This document shows, piece by piece, positions 1 to 11,441 of a stretch of 64,000 nucleotides of DNA. A model generated the notes under the pieces. The model did no database searches. It was not told the origin of the DNA and worked only from the letters and a program-made list of their open reading frames with translations. The translations under genes and the position numbers were made by a program. Location: the NCBI GenBank assembly GCA_003577305.1, contig QEVL01000017.1:37652-101651 (forward strand), read 5' to 3'. How positions within the stretch are numbered: position 1 is the first letter of the stretch; each line of letters starts with the position of its first letter. This stretch comes from Burkholderiales bacterium. Its GTDB lineage: Bacteria > Pseudomonadota > Gammaproteobacteria > Burkholderiales > Burkholderiaceae_E.

Positions 1-2438
1 ACCGCGAACGCGGCTTCCTGCGCCTCGCGCTCCTGCTGGCGCAGCGCCTCGCGGCGTTGCGCGAGTTCGCGCTCGACCTGCTCGAACGCGAGCTGCAGGT
101 CTTCGGCGTGTTGCTGGCGCTCGCCCAGTTCGGCGTCGAGCCGTTCGAAGCGCCCGGTCTCGCCGGCGATCGTGTCCTCGAATTCGGCGATCCGCGCCGC
201 GAGCTCGCCGAGTTCGTCTTCGATGCGCTCGCGGCTCTCGGAGACCCGCGCCTGCTCCTGTTCGAGGCGCTGCGCCTCGAGTCGCAGCCTCGCGACCTCC
301 TTGAGCCCGCGGTTGTGCTCGTCGCGTTGCGCCATCAGCGCGGCGAGTTGCTCCGACGCCCCCGCCTCGATGCGCGCCGCGTGGCTGCGCACGTCGTCGA
401 CCATCAGTTGCTGCGCGCGCTGCTCGCGCACCAGGTTGTCGAGCTCGTGGCGCCGCGCGAGCACGCCCTCCTGCTCGGAGTCGGCCGCGTACATCAGCAC
501 CGACTGGCGACCCACCAGGTGACCGGCGGCGACCACGAACTGCCCGCCCGGCGGCAGGCTCGCACGCTGCGCCATCGCGGCTTCGAGCGAATCGGCCACG
601 TAGTAACCGGCGAGCCAGTCGGAGAGCAGCGATTGCACGCCGGCATCGCCCACCTGCACCACCGACAGCAGCGGCCGCAGGCCGCCGACCCCGGCCGCAC
701 TGCCGCCGATCGGGGCCGGTGCGAAAAAGCCGACTTTCGACGGCGGCGCGTCGGCGGCCAGTCCGGCCACGTTCTCCAGCCGCCCGACCTCGAGTGCGTT
801 GACCCGCTCGCGCAGCACCGACTCGATCGCGTTTTCCCAGCCGTCGTCGATGCGCAGCTTCTGGTAGAGCCTGGCGAGCCGGCCGAGCCCGTGACGCTCC
901 AGCCACGGCTGCACCCTCGCCTGGCTCTCGACGCGCTCCTGCAACTGGCGCAGCGCGGCGATGCGTGCCTCGACCTGTGCGAGCTTCGCCTCGGCCTCGC
1001 GCAACGCCTGCTGCGACGGCTGCCGCTGCGCCTCGAGCTCGCTCCAGGTCGCCTCGATCGCCGCCAGCCGCTCGGTGGCCAGCCGCTCGGCCTCGTCGGC
1101 GGCAGCGAGGGCCTCGCGCGCCTGCGTGAGCTCCTCGGGGCGAAAAGTGCCCAGCTCGCCCGCCTGTGCCTGCAGCCGCTCGCGCCGGCGCGACGCGAGG
1201 TCGAGACCCTCGGCCGCCTTGCGCTCGTGCAGCGCACAGACCTCGATCGCCTGGCGCGTCTGCGCAACGCGCGCGCGTGCCTCGTCGACCCGCGCGCGCG
1301 CCTGGCGGGCACGCTCTTCGAGCTCGGGCACCTCGTCGGCATGCGCGGCGACCCGGGCGGCCAGTTCGTCGGCGAGCGCGCGCGAATCGGCCAGGCGCGC
1401 ATCGGCGCCGCTGCGGCCGGTGTGCGCGTGCTCCTGCTGCGCCAGCGCCCGCTGCGCCTGCTGTTCGACGCTGTCGAGCCGTTCGCGCAGCTGGCCCTGC
1501 GTCTGCGCGACGATGCGGATCTCGGATTCGATCCGGCTCACGTCAGCGTTGCACTCGTAGTAGCGCGCCTGCGCCGCGTGCATCGCGTCGCCGGCCTCGT
1601 AATGCGCGCTGCGCACCGATTCGATGTCGGCTTCGATCGCCCGCTGCTCGGCGTGGCGCGCCTCGAGCGCGACCGTCGCATCGGCGGCGAGCCGTGCCAG
1701 CCGCTCCTCCTCGGCCCGCGCCTCGTCACGGCGCAGCAGCCAGAGCATGTGCTGCTTGCGTTCGCGCTCGGCTTCGAGGTCGCGGTAGCGGTGCGCCACC
1801 TCGGCCTGTCGCTCGAGCTTGTCGATCTGCGCCTCGAGCTCGCGCAGGATGTCCTCGACGCGGGTGAGGTTCTCGCGCGTGTCGGCGAGCCGGCTCTCGG
1901 TTTCGCGCCGCCGCTCCTTGTACTTCGACACGCCGGCGGCTTCCTCGAGGAACACGCGCAGTTCCTCGGGGCGCGCCTCGATGATCCGCGAGATCATGCC
2001 CTGGCCGATGATCGCGTAGGCGCGCGGCCCCAGTCCGGTGCCGAGGAACATGTCGTGCACGTCGCGGCGGCGCACCGGCTGGTTGTTGATGAAATAGGTC
2101 GACTGGCCGTCACGCGTGAGCACGCGCTTGACCGAGATCTCGGCGTACTGGCCCCAGCCGCCGCCGATGCGCCCGAGCGTGTTGTCGAACACCAGCTCGA
2201 CCGATGCGCGCGCGGCCGGCTTGCGCTCGGACGAACCGCTGAAGATAACGTCCTGCATCGACTCGCCGCGCAGTTCGGACGCCTTCGATTCGCCGAGCAC
2301 CCAGCGCACCGCGTCGATGATGTTCGACTTGCCGCAGCCGTTGGGGCCGACCACGCCGACCAGCTGGCCGGGTACGTCGAACGCGGTGGGGTCGACGAAG
2401 GACTTGAAGCCGGCGAGTTTGATCTGTTTCAGTCGCAC
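1..2438 (-). CDS. smc: Chromosome segregation ATPase SMC (C-terminal part outside window)
   Basis: SMC forms the arms and ATPase heads of bacterial condensin, acting with ScpAB to compact and segregate the chromosome. 812 codons are present; the family is usually about 1170 residues, so the C-terminal coil and second head half lie beyond the left edge. The N-terminal head is clear: [17 protein letters not shown] opens the protein, followed by the Walker A stretch [10 protein letters not shown] near residue 30. A long Arg/Glu/Ala-rich coiled coil follows, then a hinge-like globular stretch around residues 500-650 containing [19 protein letters not shown]. The start is a GTG; no ATG lies close upstream and the alignment begins there, with a weak AGGA about 9 nt upstream. 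It diverges from queF. The heavy GC bias creates a very long antisense frame over this gene, which I regard as a shadow. Confidence 0.97.
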   Translation of the reverse strand, partial: MRLKQIKLAGFKSFVDPTAFDVPGQLVGVVGPNGCGKSNIIDAVRWVLGESKASELRGESMQDVIFSGSSERKPAARASVELVFDNTLGRIGGGWGQYAEISVKRVLTRDGQSTYFINNQPVRRRDVHDMFLGTGLGPRAYAIIGQGMISRIIEARPEELRVFLEEAAGVSKYKERRRETESRLADTRENLTRVEDILRELEAQIDKLERQAEVAHRYRDLEAERERKQHMLWLLRRDEARAEEERLARLAADATVALEARHAEQRAIEADIESVRSAHYEAGDAMHAAQARYYECNADVSRIESEIRIVAQTQGQLRERLDSVEQQAQRALAQQEHAHTGRSGADARLADSRALADELAARVAAHADEVPELEERARQARARVDEARARVAQTRQAIEVCALHERKAAEGLDLASRRRERLQAQAGELGTFRPEELTQAREALAAADEAERLATERLAAIEATWSELEAQRQPSQQALREAEAKLAQVEARIAALRQLQERVESQARVQPWLERHGLGRLARLYQKLRIDDGWENAIESVLRERVNALEVGRLENVAGLAADAPPSKVGFFAPAPIGGSAAGVGGLRPLLSVVQVGDAGVQSLLSDWLAGYYVADSLEAAMAQRASLPPGGQFVVAAGHLVGRQSVLMYAADSEQEGVLARRHELDNLVREQRAQQLMVDDVRSHAARIEAGASEQLAALMAQRDEHNRGLKEVARLRLEAQRLEQEQARVSESRERIEDELGELAARIAEFEDTIAGETGRFERLDAELGERQQHAEDLQLAFEQVERELAQRREALRQQEREAQEAAFA

Positions 2439-2501
2439 CGAGGATTCCTGCTGCAGTCGCGGGCGTCGGCACGGAGCGCGACCGGCCGCCCGGCAAAACG
2501 C

Positions 2502-2524
2502 AAAAGCCGCTCTGGGCGGCTTTT
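2502..2524. other. Short hairpin between smc and queF
   Basis: A perfect 9-bp stem, AAAAGCCGC pairing with GCGGCTTTT, encloses a 5-nt loop. It looks like an intrinsic terminator in both directions, but both flanking genes are transcribed away from it, so it ends neither of them. It could sit in the leader of a longer smc transcript or insulate the divergent promoters. Function inferred only. Confidence 0.4.
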
Positions 2525-2533
2525 GACGCTCCG

Positions 2534-2539
2534 TATAAT
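2534..2539 (+). promoter_or_regulatory. -10-like TATAAT ahead of queF
   Basis: An exact TATAAT hexamer lies 73 nt upstream of the queF ATG in a very GC-rich setting where such a string is rare. No good -35 element sits 16-18 nt upstream. It is the only promoter-like signal I see for queF. Confidence 0.35.
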
Positions 2540-2612
2540 AGCACCCGATCCTCCCACCTCCCGGGAGCATGAGCGGGTCGGTTCCCGGGGCCGTTCGCCT
2601 TCGATTCCGATC

Positions 2613-3032
2613 ATGCCTTCAAGACCCTCCCGAACGCTCGAGACCTTCCCCAATCCGGCGCCCGGACGCGATTACCTGGTGCACATCGAGGTGCCGGAAT
2701 TCACCTGCCTGTGCCCGCTCACCGGGCAGCCCGACTTCGCCAATCTGGCGATCGACTACGTGCCCGACCAGCGCAATCTCGAACTCAAGGCGCTCAAGCT
2801 CTACATGTGGAGCTTTCGCGACGAAGGCGCGTTCCACGAGGCGGTGACCAACCGCATTCTCGACGACCTGGTGGCTGCGGCCGCGCCGCGCTACCTGCGC
2901 CTGACTGCCCGCTGGTTCGTGCGCGGCGGAATCTTCACGACGGTGGTGGCCGAGCACCGCAAGAAGGGCTGGAAACCCGCTCCACGCATCGAGCTGGGTG
3001 ACTTCCCGACCGAAACGAGCATCAGGGGCTGA
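2613..3032 (+). CDS. queF: NADPH-dependent 7-cyano-7-deazaguanine reductase QueF
   Basis: QueF reduces preQ0 to preQ1 in the cytoplasm, a late step of queuosine tRNA modification. The 139-residue product matches the short unimodular form. The catalytic Cys34 and Asp41 lie in [10 protein letters not shown], with the same 7-residue spacing as the Bacillus enzyme. Further conserved blocks are [20 protein letters not shown] (residues 56-75) and a C-terminal [11 protein letters not shown] strand. The ATG at 2613 is the only sensible start because the family begins a few residues before the [10 protein letters not shown] segment; no strong ribosome site precedes it. It stands alone: smc diverges on the left and the right side opens into a gap holding a gene remnant. 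No preQ1 riboswitch fold was recognised upstream. Confidence 0.97.
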   Translation: MPSRPSRTLETFPNPAPGRDYLVHIEVPEFTCLCPLTGQPDFANLAIDYVPDQRNLELKALKLYMWSFRDEGAFHEAVTNRILDDLVAAAAPRYLRLTARWFVRGGIFTTVVAEHRKKGWKPAPRIELGDFPTETSIRG

Positions 3033-3139
3033 AAACATAACCTATTCTATAACAGGTACTTGCGATCGTTCATTCAACTTGTTTATCATTATTTGCGACG
3101 AAGGGGCCCTCGGCCGAGTCCGGTGAAGCCGTTTGCGCG
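3033..3139. other. AT-rich island with a dyad and a possible promoter
   Basis: This stretch has far more A and T than anything around it. Positions 3040-3057 form an imperfect dyad, ACCTATTCTATAACAGGT, suggestive of an operator. TTGCGA at 3060-3065 and TATCAT at 3084-3089, with an 18-nt spacer, could be a sigma-70 promoter reading toward pilU. No coding potential is apparent. Either this is the promoter region of the pilU-dapE run or it is a scar left when dapD was lost. Confidence 0.4.
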
Positions 3140-3440
3140 ATGATCGCGAGGCTCACCGGGAAGCTCCGCGCCGTCCCGCCAGCCGTCGCGCGTGGCGGCT
3201 CCTTCGTCGGAAACAGGCCCGGCCCGATGCCCCGGTCCCCGAACATCGGCACGTACGTCGACGAAGGCACGGTGGTCGACGCCCGACCCCGCAGTCGGCC
3301 GGCGCACCCCGGTCGGCCGCAGCGCCCGCCTGCCGGGGGGCACCGATACCGGCGGCATGCCGGAGCCAATGCGCGGCGATCGCTCCAGTTCCCGCCCTGC
3401 CCGGACGGGCGTGGTGCGCGAAGCGAGTACATCGGGAGAC
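3140..3440 (+). pseudogene. dapD: Decayed fragment of tetrahydrodipicolinate N-succinyltransferase (dapD)
   Basis: No intact gene lies here, but translation gives a recognisable middle part of DapD (roughly residues 98-200 of about 274) spread over two frames. From 3140 the first frame reads [14 protein letters not shown], then [15 protein letters not shown], matching the family pattern FRVVPPA..R.GAF followed by VNIGAYVDEGTMVDT. After about 3280 the match moves to another frame, [19 protein letters not shown], corresponding to IGKNVHLSGG.GIGGVLEP. It then returns to the first frame at GARSE (about 3410-3425), the family's FIGARSEVVEG block. The N-terminal domain and C-terminal coil are absent. 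DapD normally succinylates tetrahydrodipicolinate just upstream of DapE, and dapE is intact downstream, so this is a degenerate relic at the ancestral locus. No shift repairs the whole reading frame, which argues against a simple sequencing error. Confidence 0.75.
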
Positions 3441-3444
3441 CGCG

Positions 3445-4656
3445 ATGATGATGGAGCGCTTGCTGCAGTTGATGTCGGAGAAGAACGCCTCCGATCTGTT
3501 CCTCGCCCCCGGTTCGCCGGTGCAACTCAAGGTGAACGGCACGATGGTGCCGGTGAACCAGCAGCGGCTCGCTGCCGAGAACGTGGTGGCGCTGGTGCGC
3601 GAGATCGTCGACGAGCGCCACTGGGAGACCTTCGAGCGCCAGCACGAACTGAACCTCGGTTACGGGGTGCGCAACGTCGGCAGCTTCCGCGTCAACGTCT
3701 TTCGCCAGCGCGGTTCGACCGCCTGCGTGATCCGCTTCATTCCTCACGACATCCCGGAGCTCGCCACGCTGCACCTGCCGCCGATCCTCGGCGACCTGGT
3801 GATGGACAAGCGCGGGCTGCTGCTGGTGGTCGGCGCCACCGGCTCCGGCAAGTCGACCACGCTGGCTTCGATGATCGATTACCGCAACGGGCAGAAGACC
3901 GGGCACATCCTCACGCTGGAAGATCCGATCGAGTTCACCTTCCGGAACAAGCGCTCGATCGTCAGCCAGCGGCAGATCGGCACCGACACGCAGTCGCTCG
4001 ACGTCGCCCTGAAGAACGCGATGCGGCAGGCGCCCGACTGCATCCTGATCGGCGAGATCCGAGACACCGCCACGATGTCCAACGCGATCGCCTACGCGCA
4101 GTCGGGGCACCTGGTGCTCGCCACGCTGCACGCGAACAACGCCAACCACGCGCTGAACCGCATCGTGAGCTTCTACCCGCCGGACAACCGGCCGGTGCTG
4201 CTCGCCGACCTGGCGGCCACGCTGAAAGCCGTGGTCTCGCAACGCCTCGTGCGCGCCTTCGACGGAAGCCGCCTGCCGGCGGTCGAACTCCTGCTCAACA
4301 CCCGGCACATCGCCGAACTCATCGAGCAGGGACGGCTCACCGAGATCAAGGACGCGATGAGCCAGAGCCTGGCTGCGGGTTCGCGCACCTTCGACCAGGC
4401 GCTGGCCGAGCTGGTTCGTGCGCGCCGCATCGCCAGGGAAGACGCAATGGCGCACGCCGACTCCCCGACCAACCTGCTCTGGATGCTCGAGAACGCGGCC
4501 GAGGAAGGCGCTGCACCGGCCCCCAAGGCCGCCGCGCAGCCCGGCAACCTGGTCAGCCCGGCGATGGCCTCGGCGGCACTCGGACAGCCGCCCAGGCCGG
4601 GCAGCGACAGCGACGCGCACGGACCGTCCTTCTCCGAATTCATGCTCAATATCTGA
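3445..4656 (+). CDS. pilU: Type IV pilus retraction ATPase PilU
   Basis: PilU is the accessory hexameric ATPase that helps PilT retract type IV pili at the inner-membrane base. The 403-residue product has the N-terminal [17 protein letters not shown] domain, Walker [10 protein letters not shown] (residues 130-138), Walker B ILIGEIRD (200-207) and the His box [17 protein letters not shown] (221-237). Phrases such as VSQRQIGTD and [22 protein letters not shown] fit PilU rather than PilT. The open frame extends upstream into the dapD relic. ATG 3445 is chosen because GGGAGA lies 5 nt before it; ATG 3448 is equally possible. The Ala/Pro-rich tail ends SFSEFMLNI. pilT, its usual neighbour, is not here. 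One nt separates it from the next gene. Confidence 0.92.
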   Translation: MMMERLLQLMSEKNASDLFLAPGSPVQLKVNGTMVPVNQQRLAAENVVALVREIVDERHWETFERQHELNLGYGVRNVGSFRVNVFRQRGSTACVIRFIPHDIPELATLHLPPILGDLVMDKRGLLLVVGATGSGKSTTLASMIDYRNGQKTGHILTLEDPIEFTFRNKRSIVSQRQIGTDTQSLDVALKNAMRQAPDCILIGEIRDTATMSNAIAYAQSGHLVLATLHANNANHALNRIVSFYPPDNRPVLLADLAATLKAVVSQRLVRAFDGSRLPAVELLLNTRHIAELIEQGRLTEIKDAMSQSLAAGSRTFDQALAELVRARRIAREDAMAHADSPTNLLWMLENAAEEGAAPAPKAAAQPGNLVSPAMASAALGQPPRPGSDSDAHGPSFSEFMLNI

Positions 4657-4657
4657 C

Positions 4658-5041
4658 ATGGGCGAGGTCGTCGTCTACGGCATCGAGACCTGCGACCAGG
4701 TTCGCAAGGCGCGCGCCTGGCTACGCGCGCACCACGTCGCCTTCCGTTTCCACGATTTCCGCAAGGAGGGCCTCGATGCGCAGCGCCTGTCGGGCTGGCT
4801 GGGCCGCGTGCCCTGGGATTCGCTGCTGAACCGCCGCGGCCTGGCCTGGCGCAAGCTCGACCCCGAGCGCCGCGCGACGATCACCGACCAGACGAGCGCG
4901 GCCGAACTGATGCTGGCCGACCCCACGCTGATCAGGCGGCCGGTGCTGCAGGTCGACGATCGCCTGCTCGTGGGCTTCTCCGAGGCGCTGTACGCGGCAG
5001 TGTTCGGTTCGGGAACCGACTGCGGCCCTGCGGCGCAATGA
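4658..5041 (+). CDS. ArsC/Spx-family thioredoxin-fold protein (YffB type)
   Basis: A 127-residue protein of the ArsC/Spx superfamily. The N-terminal strand-loop [15 protein letters not shown] holds the family cysteine (Cys12) followed by an Arg at +4, the pattern of YffB/Spx-like members. The rest matches the family: [10 protein letters not shown], a [15 protein letters not shown] segment and the C-terminal [17 protein letters not shown] strand with the cis-Pro motif. True arsenate reductase activity is doubtful; these proteins are often named arsenate reductase without proof, and a role in thiol metabolism is possible. The gene sits between pilU (1-nt gap) and dapE (4-nt ATGA overlap), a position shared with the dap locus of many betaproteobacteria, so it is translated as part of that run. 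Confidence 0.88.
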   Translation: MGEVVVYGIETCDQVRKARAWLRAHHVAFRFHDFRKEGLDAQRLSGWLGRVPWDSLLNRRGLAWRKLDPERRATITDQTSAAELMLADPTLIRRPVLQVDDRLLVGFSEALYAAVFGSGTDCGPAAQ

Positions 5042-6177
5042 GCCGCGTGCTCGCGCTGGCCGAGGCGCTGATCCGGCAGCGATCGGTCACCCCCGACGAC
5101 CACGGCTGCCAGGGCCTCGTCGCCGAGCGCCTCGCCCCGCTTGGCTTCGCCTGCGAGACGATCGAGGGCAACGGGGTGACCAACCTCTGGGCTGTTCGCG
5201 AAGGCAACGCCAGCGGACCCACGCTGGCATTCGCCGGGCACACCGACGTGGTGCCTGCGGGCCCGCCCGGGCAGTGGACCAGCGATCCCTTCGTGCCCAC
5301 GGTGCGCGACGGCCGCCTCTACGGACGCGGCGCGGCCGACATGAAGAGCTCGATCGCCGCGTTCGTGGTGGCGATCGAGGAATTCCTCGCGGCCGGTGGC
5401 GGCAGCCACGCCGGGCGCATCGCGCTGCTGCTCACCTCCGACGAGGAAGGCCCCGCCACCGACGGGACGGTGCGCGTGGTCGAGACGCTCGCAGCGCGCG
5501 GCGAGCACATCGACTGCTGCATCGTCGGCGAACCCACCTCGGTCGCGCGCCTCGGGGACACGGTGAAGAACGGCCGCCGCGGCTCGCTGTCGGGCCGGCT
5601 CACGGTCATCGGCGTACAGGGCCACGTCGCGTATCCGCACCTGGCGCGCAACCCGATCCACCAGTTCGCACCGGCGCTCGCCGAACTGGTCGCCGTCGAA
5701 TGGGATCGCGGCAACGGGCATTTCCCGCCCACCGGCTGGCAGGTGTCGGGCATTCAGGCCGGCGCGGGTGCGGCCAACCTGATCCCCGGCTGTCTCACGC
5801 TCGACTTCAACTTCCGCTTCTCGACCGCCAGCACGGTCGACGGGTTGAAGCAGCGCTTCGCCGCAGTGCTCGATGCGCACGGGCTCGACTACACGCTCGA
5901 ATGGTCGCCGCCGGCCTCGCCGTTCCTCACCGCGCGCGGTACGCTGTGCGACGCGCTCTCGGCGGCGATCCTCGCCGAAACCGGCATCTCGGCCGAACTC
6001 TCGACCACCGGCGGCACCTCGGACGGCCGCTTCATCGCGCGCATCTGCCCGCAGGTGGTCGAGTTCGGCCCGGTCAACGCGAGCATCCACCAGGTCGACG
6101 AACACGTGGGGCTGGACGAACTCGAACCGCTGAAGAACATCTACCGGCGCACGATCTCCGCGCTGCTGCAGCCATGA
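5038..6177 (+). CDS. dapE: Succinyl-diaminopimelate desuccinylase DapE
   Basis: DapE is a cytoplasmic di-zinc M20-family hydrolase. It removes succinate from N-succinyl-LL-diaminopimelate to give LL-DAP for peptidoglycan and lysine. The 379-residue length is normal. Metal and catalytic residues are visible: His68 and Asp70 in [11 protein letters not shown], Asp101 in [10 protein letters not shown], Glu136/137 in [10 protein letters not shown], and the C-terminal [14 protein letters not shown] histidine. The gene overlaps its upstream neighbour by 4 nt and prmB by 4 nt (ATGA both times), so it is probably translationally coupled. It is intact although the adjacent dapD is a relic, so a functional succinyltransferase should be encoded elsewhere if the succinylase route is used. 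Confidence 0.97.
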   Translation: MSRVLALAEALIRQRSVTPDDHGCQGLVAERLAPLGFACETIEGNGVTNLWAVREGNASGPTLAFAGHTDVVPAGPPGQWTSDPFVPTVRDGRLYGRGAADMKSSIAAFVVAIEEFLAAGGGSHAGRIALLLTSDEEGPATDGTVRVVETLAARGEHIDCCIVGEPTSVARLGDTVKNGRRGSLSGRLTVIGVQGHVAYPHLARNPIHQFAPALAELVAVEWDRGNGHFPPTGWQVSGIQAGAGAANLIPGCLTLDFNFRFSTASTVDGLKQRFAAVLDAHGLDYTLEWSPPASPFLTARGTLCDALSAAILAETGISAELSTTGGTSDGRFIARICPQVVEFGPVNASIHQVDEHVGLDELEPLKNIYRRTISALLQP

Positions 6178-7198
6178 GCCGTGCGGTCGAACGTCGCCTG
6201 GCCGACGCCGACGCCGCGGCGCGCGAACTGCGCACGCTGCGCGACCTGATGCGCTGGGCGGTCTCGCGCTTCGAAGCCGCCGGCATCGCCTATGGCCACG
6301 GCACCGGCAACGCTTTCGACGAGGCCGCGGCGCTGCTGCTGTGGGCGCTGCACCTGCCTCCCGACCCGCTCGAGCCCTGGCTCGACGCCAGGCTCGCCGG
6401 CAGCGAACGGCGCGCCGCGACGGAGCTCGTCGAGCGGCGCATCGCGACGCGCCGGCCGGCGGCCTACCTCACCGGCGAAGCCTGGCTGCGCGGCCTGCGA
6501 TTCGCCTGCGACGAGCGCGCACTGGTGCCGCGCTCGCTGATCGCCGAGGCGCTCGACGAGGCGTTGCCGCAATGGCTCGAGCTGCATCCGCGGGCGCCTT
6601 CGTGGCCGGCCTCGGTTCTCGACCTGTGCACCGGCGGGGCAAGCCTGGCGATCCTCGCTGCCGACCGCTTTCCCGATGCGCGGGTGGTCGGCGCCGATCT
6701 CTCGGCCGATGCGCTCGCGCTGGCCGAATCCAACCGCGCGGCCCACGGGTTGCAGCAGCGCCTCGAACTGGTGCGAGGCGACCTGTTCGCGCCGGTGCGA
6801 GGACGGCGCTTCGATCTCGTGCTGTGCAACCCGCCCTACGTCAACGAAGCGTCGATGCAGGCGCTGCCGCCGGAGTTCCGCGCCGAGCCGCGCACGGCGC
6901 TCGCCGGCGGAGCCGACGGCATGGATCTGGTGCGCCGGATCGTCGCCGACGCACCGGCCCACCTGGCCGACGATGGGCTGCTGCTGCTCGAAATCGGTCA
7001 TGAGGCAGCGCATTTCGAAGCGGCGTTTCCCGGGCTCGAATTCCATTACCTGCCGGTGAGCGCCGGCGAGCGGATGCTGGTTCTGCTGGAGGCGGCGCAA
7101 TTGGCCGCGGCAGCGCGCCGGCCCGCCGGCCCGGCACGCAAGGTCGGCGCACCATCTGCGCGCAGCGTGCGCACCCGCGCGCAGGGCGGCTCGCGCCC

Positions 7199-7202
<4 letters not shown>
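6174..7202 (+). CDS. prmB: Protein-(glutamine-N5) methyltransferase PrmB (50S L3)
   Basis: PrmB methylates the side chain of a glutamine in ribosomal protein L3 using S-adenosylmethionine. The 342-residue product has the helical N-terminal substrate domain, then a Rossmann methyltransferase domain with the SAM loop [16 protein letters not shown] (about 148-163), the acidic [11 protein letters not shown] and the diagnostic NPPY at residues 219-222. The tail after residue 310 ([15 protein letters not shown]) is a short disordered Ala/Arg extension unlike the core. PrmC is the main alternative, but the [23 protein letters not shown] region and the dapE neighbourhood favour PrmB. The start overlaps the dapE stop and the stop overlaps yheS (GTGA). 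Confidence 0.93.
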
Positions 7203-9181
<1,979 letters not shown>

Positions 9182-9186
9182 ACAGG

Positions 9187-9837
9187 CTACTTCGCGCGCG
9201 TCTTCGCCAGCAGCTCGGTGTTGGCCTTGCGATCGGCGTTCACCTTCTGCACCGTCGGCCGTTCGCCCAGGCGCTTCACGTAATCGCGCACCGGCAGCGC
9301 GGCCAGCGGATCCTCGCCCCAGATCGCCTTGCCGGCCATCGAGATCACCGGCAGGTGCACGACCGCCACGCAGTCGGCCATCGTGAAGCGGTCTCCGGCG
9401 AGAAACGGCGCGAATCTGGCGAGCCGCGCGAAGGCGGCCACGCCGCGCTCGAGGTCGCGGCGCGTCGCGTCGATGGTGCCCTGCGAGACAGTGCCGCCGA
9501 AGAACGCCTGCGCATAGACGCGGCGCGCGACCAGCTCGAGATGCAGCTCGGTGAACGCGACCAGTTCGCGCACCTTGGCGCGCTCGAACGGGTCGACGGG
9601 CAGCAGCGGCACCTGGGGATACGCGTCCTCCAGGTATTCGAGGATCACCTGCGACTCGCACAGCGTGCCCTGCGGCGTGCGCAGGAACGGTACCTTGCCG
9701 AGCGGGCTGGCCTCGAGCGTGGGCTCGTCCTTGCTCGCCCAGTTCAGTTCCTCGGTGAACGCGACGCCTTTTTCCAGCATCGCGAGCTTGACCTTGTTGT
9801 AGTAGTTGCTGACGGCGAAGCCGGCCAGTACCAGCAT
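9187..9837 (-). CDS. Glutathione S-transferase family protein
   Basis: A 216-residue cytosolic GST. The N-terminal thioredoxin-like domain includes GFAVSNYYNKVKLAMLEKG, with Ser/Asn at the usual glutathione-activating position, then SPLGKVPFLRT (cis-Pro) and CESQVILEYLE (the Glu-Ser that holds the gamma-glutamyl group). The all-helical C-terminal domain carries FLAGDRFTMADC. The substrate cannot be told. A good ribosome site, GGGGAGGA, precedes the ATG. It faces the yheS stop with only 5 nt between and diverges from the acyl-CoA run, so it may serve fatty-acid or xenobiotic detoxification, which is inference only. Confidence 0.9.
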   Translation of the reverse strand: MLVLAGFAVSNYYNKVKLAMLEKGVAFTEELNWASKDEPTLEASPLGKVPFLRTPQGTLCESQVILEYLEDAYPQVPLLPVDPFERAKVRELVAFTELHLELVARRVYAQAFFGGTVSQGTIDATRRDLERGVAAFARLARFAPFLAGDRFTMADCVAVVHLPVISMAGKAIWGEDPLAALPVRDYVKRLGERPTVQKVNADRKANTELLAKTRAK

Positions 9838-9885
9838 GACGATGTCCTCCCCGGATCGATGCGCCAGTGTATCGCGGCGCTCCAG

Positions 9886-9891
9886 TAGAAT
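9886..9891 (+). promoter_or_regulatory. -10 element TAGAAT, probable leaderless start of the acyl-CoA run
   Basis: TAGAAT ends 7 nt before the ATG at 9899, which would place transcription initiation on the start codon. No Shine-Dalgarno sequence precedes that ATG, and no consensus -35 is seen. Confidence 0.5.
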
Positions 9892-9898
9892 CCCCCGC

Positions 9899-11437
9899 AT
9901 GAGCACCCCACCCTTCCAGCGGATCGGCGTCGTCGGCAGTGGCGCCATGGGCCGGGGCATCGCGCAGCTGTTCGTCCAGAGCGGCATCGCGGTGCGCCTG
10001 CATGACAGCAACGCGGCCGCGGTCGCTTCGGCGATCGCCGGCATTGCCGAGGTCTTTGCCCGGCAGGTCGAAAAAGGACGCATGAGCGCCGACGCCGCGG
10101 CGGCGGCACGCGCGCGGCTCGAACCGGCCGATGCGCTCACCGCGCTCGCCGACTGCGACCTGGTCGTCGAGGCGATCATCGAGCGGCTCGACGCGAAGCG
10201 CGAGCTGTTCGGGCAGCTCGAAGCGATCGTCGCCGACGACGCGGTGCTCGCCACCAATACCTCGTCGCTGTCGGTCACCGCGATCGCCGCGGCCTGCAGG
10301 CGGCCGCAGCGCGTCGCCGGCCTGCACTTCTTCAATCCCGTGCCGCTGATGAAAGTGGTCGAGGTGATCGACGGCGCGCGCACCGATCCGGCAGTGCTCG
10401 GGCGCCTGGCCGCGCTCGTGCGGCTCACCGGGCACCTGGCGGTGGTGGCGCAGGACACGCCCGGCTTCATCGTCAACCACGCGGGGCGCGGCTTCGGCAC
10501 CGAGGCGCTGAAGGCGCTCGGCGAGGGCGTGGCCGACATCGCGACGATCGACCGGATCCTGCGCGAGCAGGTCGACTTCGACGGACAGGGGTTCAGGCTC
10601 GGGCCGTTCGAGTTGTTCGACCTCACCGGCCTGGACGTCTCGCAGCCGGTGATGGAGTCGATCTACCGCCAGTTCTACGACGAGCCGCGCTTTCGCCCCT
10701 CGGTGATCGCCGCGCAGCGCCTGGCCGCCGGCCTCACCGGCCGCAAGGCGGGCGAAGGCTTCTATCGCTACGCCGAAGGGCGCCAGCAGCTTGCGCACGA
10801 AGCGGCGGCGCCGACGGTGGCGGTCAGGCCGCCGGTCTGGGTTGCGCCCGGGCCGCACGCCGCGATGCTGCGCGAAGCGGTCGCCGCGCTGCAGGGCGTG
10901 GTGCACGACACCGCCGAGCCGGGCGAGCACGCGCTGGTGCTGGTCGCGCCGCTCGGGCTCGACGCCAGTGCGGCGGCGGCGGCGGCCGGCCTGCCGGCCG
11001 CGCGCACGGTCGCGATCGACACGCTGTTTCCGATCGCACCGGGCCGCTGCAGGCGTCGCGTGCTGATGCCCACGCCCGCCACGCGCGCCGACTATCGGGA
11101 TGCCGCGCACGCGCTGTTCGCCACCGACGGCACGCCGGTCTCGATGCTGCGCGACAGCCCCGGCTTCGTCGCGCAACGCGTGCTCGCGATGATCGTCTCG
11201 ATCGCGACCGAGATCGCGCAGCAGCGCATTGCCTCGCCGGCCGGCATCGACAGCGCAGTGCGCACCGGGCTGGGCTATCCGCTCGGGCCGCTCGCGATGG
11301 GCGACGCGCTGGGCGCGACGACGGTGCTCGAGATCCTCGGGAACCTGCACCGGCTCACCGGCGATCCGCGTTACCGCCCGGGCGGCTGGCTGCGCCGGCG
11401 TGCCGAACTGGGCCTGTCGCTGCTGCACGAGGATTGA
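9899..11437 (+). CDS. 3-hydroxyacyl-CoA dehydrogenase (PaaH-like, ~510 aa)
   Basis: This enzyme oxidises 3-hydroxyacyl-CoA to 3-ketoacyl-CoA with NAD in beta-oxidation or related acyl-CoA degradation. The 512-residue protein begins with the Rossmann motif IGVVGSGAMGRGIA. Next come TNTSSLSVTAIA, the catalytic histidine block GLHFFNPVPLMKVVEV and DTPGFIVNHAGRGF. It has two 3HCDH C-terminal domains, the second around residues 400-490 (DSPGFVAQRVLAMIV and LGYPLGPLAMGDALG), typical of the stand-alone 500-residue class used in aromatic-acid and fatty-acid degradation. The start at 9899 is supported by the family N-terminus and the promoter just upstream. Four more genes follow in the same direction, the first two with gaps under 35 nt. 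Confidence 0.95.
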   Translation: MSTPPFQRIGVVGSGAMGRGIAQLFVQSGIAVRLHDSNAAAVASAIAGIAEVFARQVEKGRMSADAAAAARARLEPADALTALADCDLVVEAIIERLDAKRELFGQLEAIVADDAVLATNTSSLSVTAIAAACRRPQRVAGLHFFNPVPLMKVVEVIDGARTDPAVLGRLAALVRLTGHLAVVAQDTPGFIVNHAGRGFGTEALKALGEGVADIATIDRILREQVDFDGQGFRLGPFELFDLTGLDVSQPVMESIYRQFYDEPRFRPSVIAAQRLAAGLTGRKAGEGFYRYAEGRQQLAHEAAAPTVAVRPPVWVAPGPHAAMLREAVAALQGVVHDTAEPGEHALVLVAPLGLDASAAAAAAGLPAARTVAIDTLFPIAPGRCRRRVLMPTPATRADYRDAAHALFATDGTPVSMLRDSPGFVAQRVLAMIVSIATEIAQQRIASPAGIDSAVRTGLGYPLGPLAMGDALGATTVLEILGNLHRLTGDPRYRPGGWLRRRAELGLSLLHED

Positions 11438-11441
11438 CGCG

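Noticed and set aside
57..2430. Very long open frame on the plus strand over smc
   Set aside because: It is antisense to a clear SMC coding sequence, its protein is low-complexity (Arg/Leu/Ala/Asp) and matches nothing; GC-rich codon use gives such shadows.
3089..3358. Short minus-strand frame in the gap before pilU
   Set aside because: It has no homology and lies opposite the dapD relic, which explains the apparent coding character.
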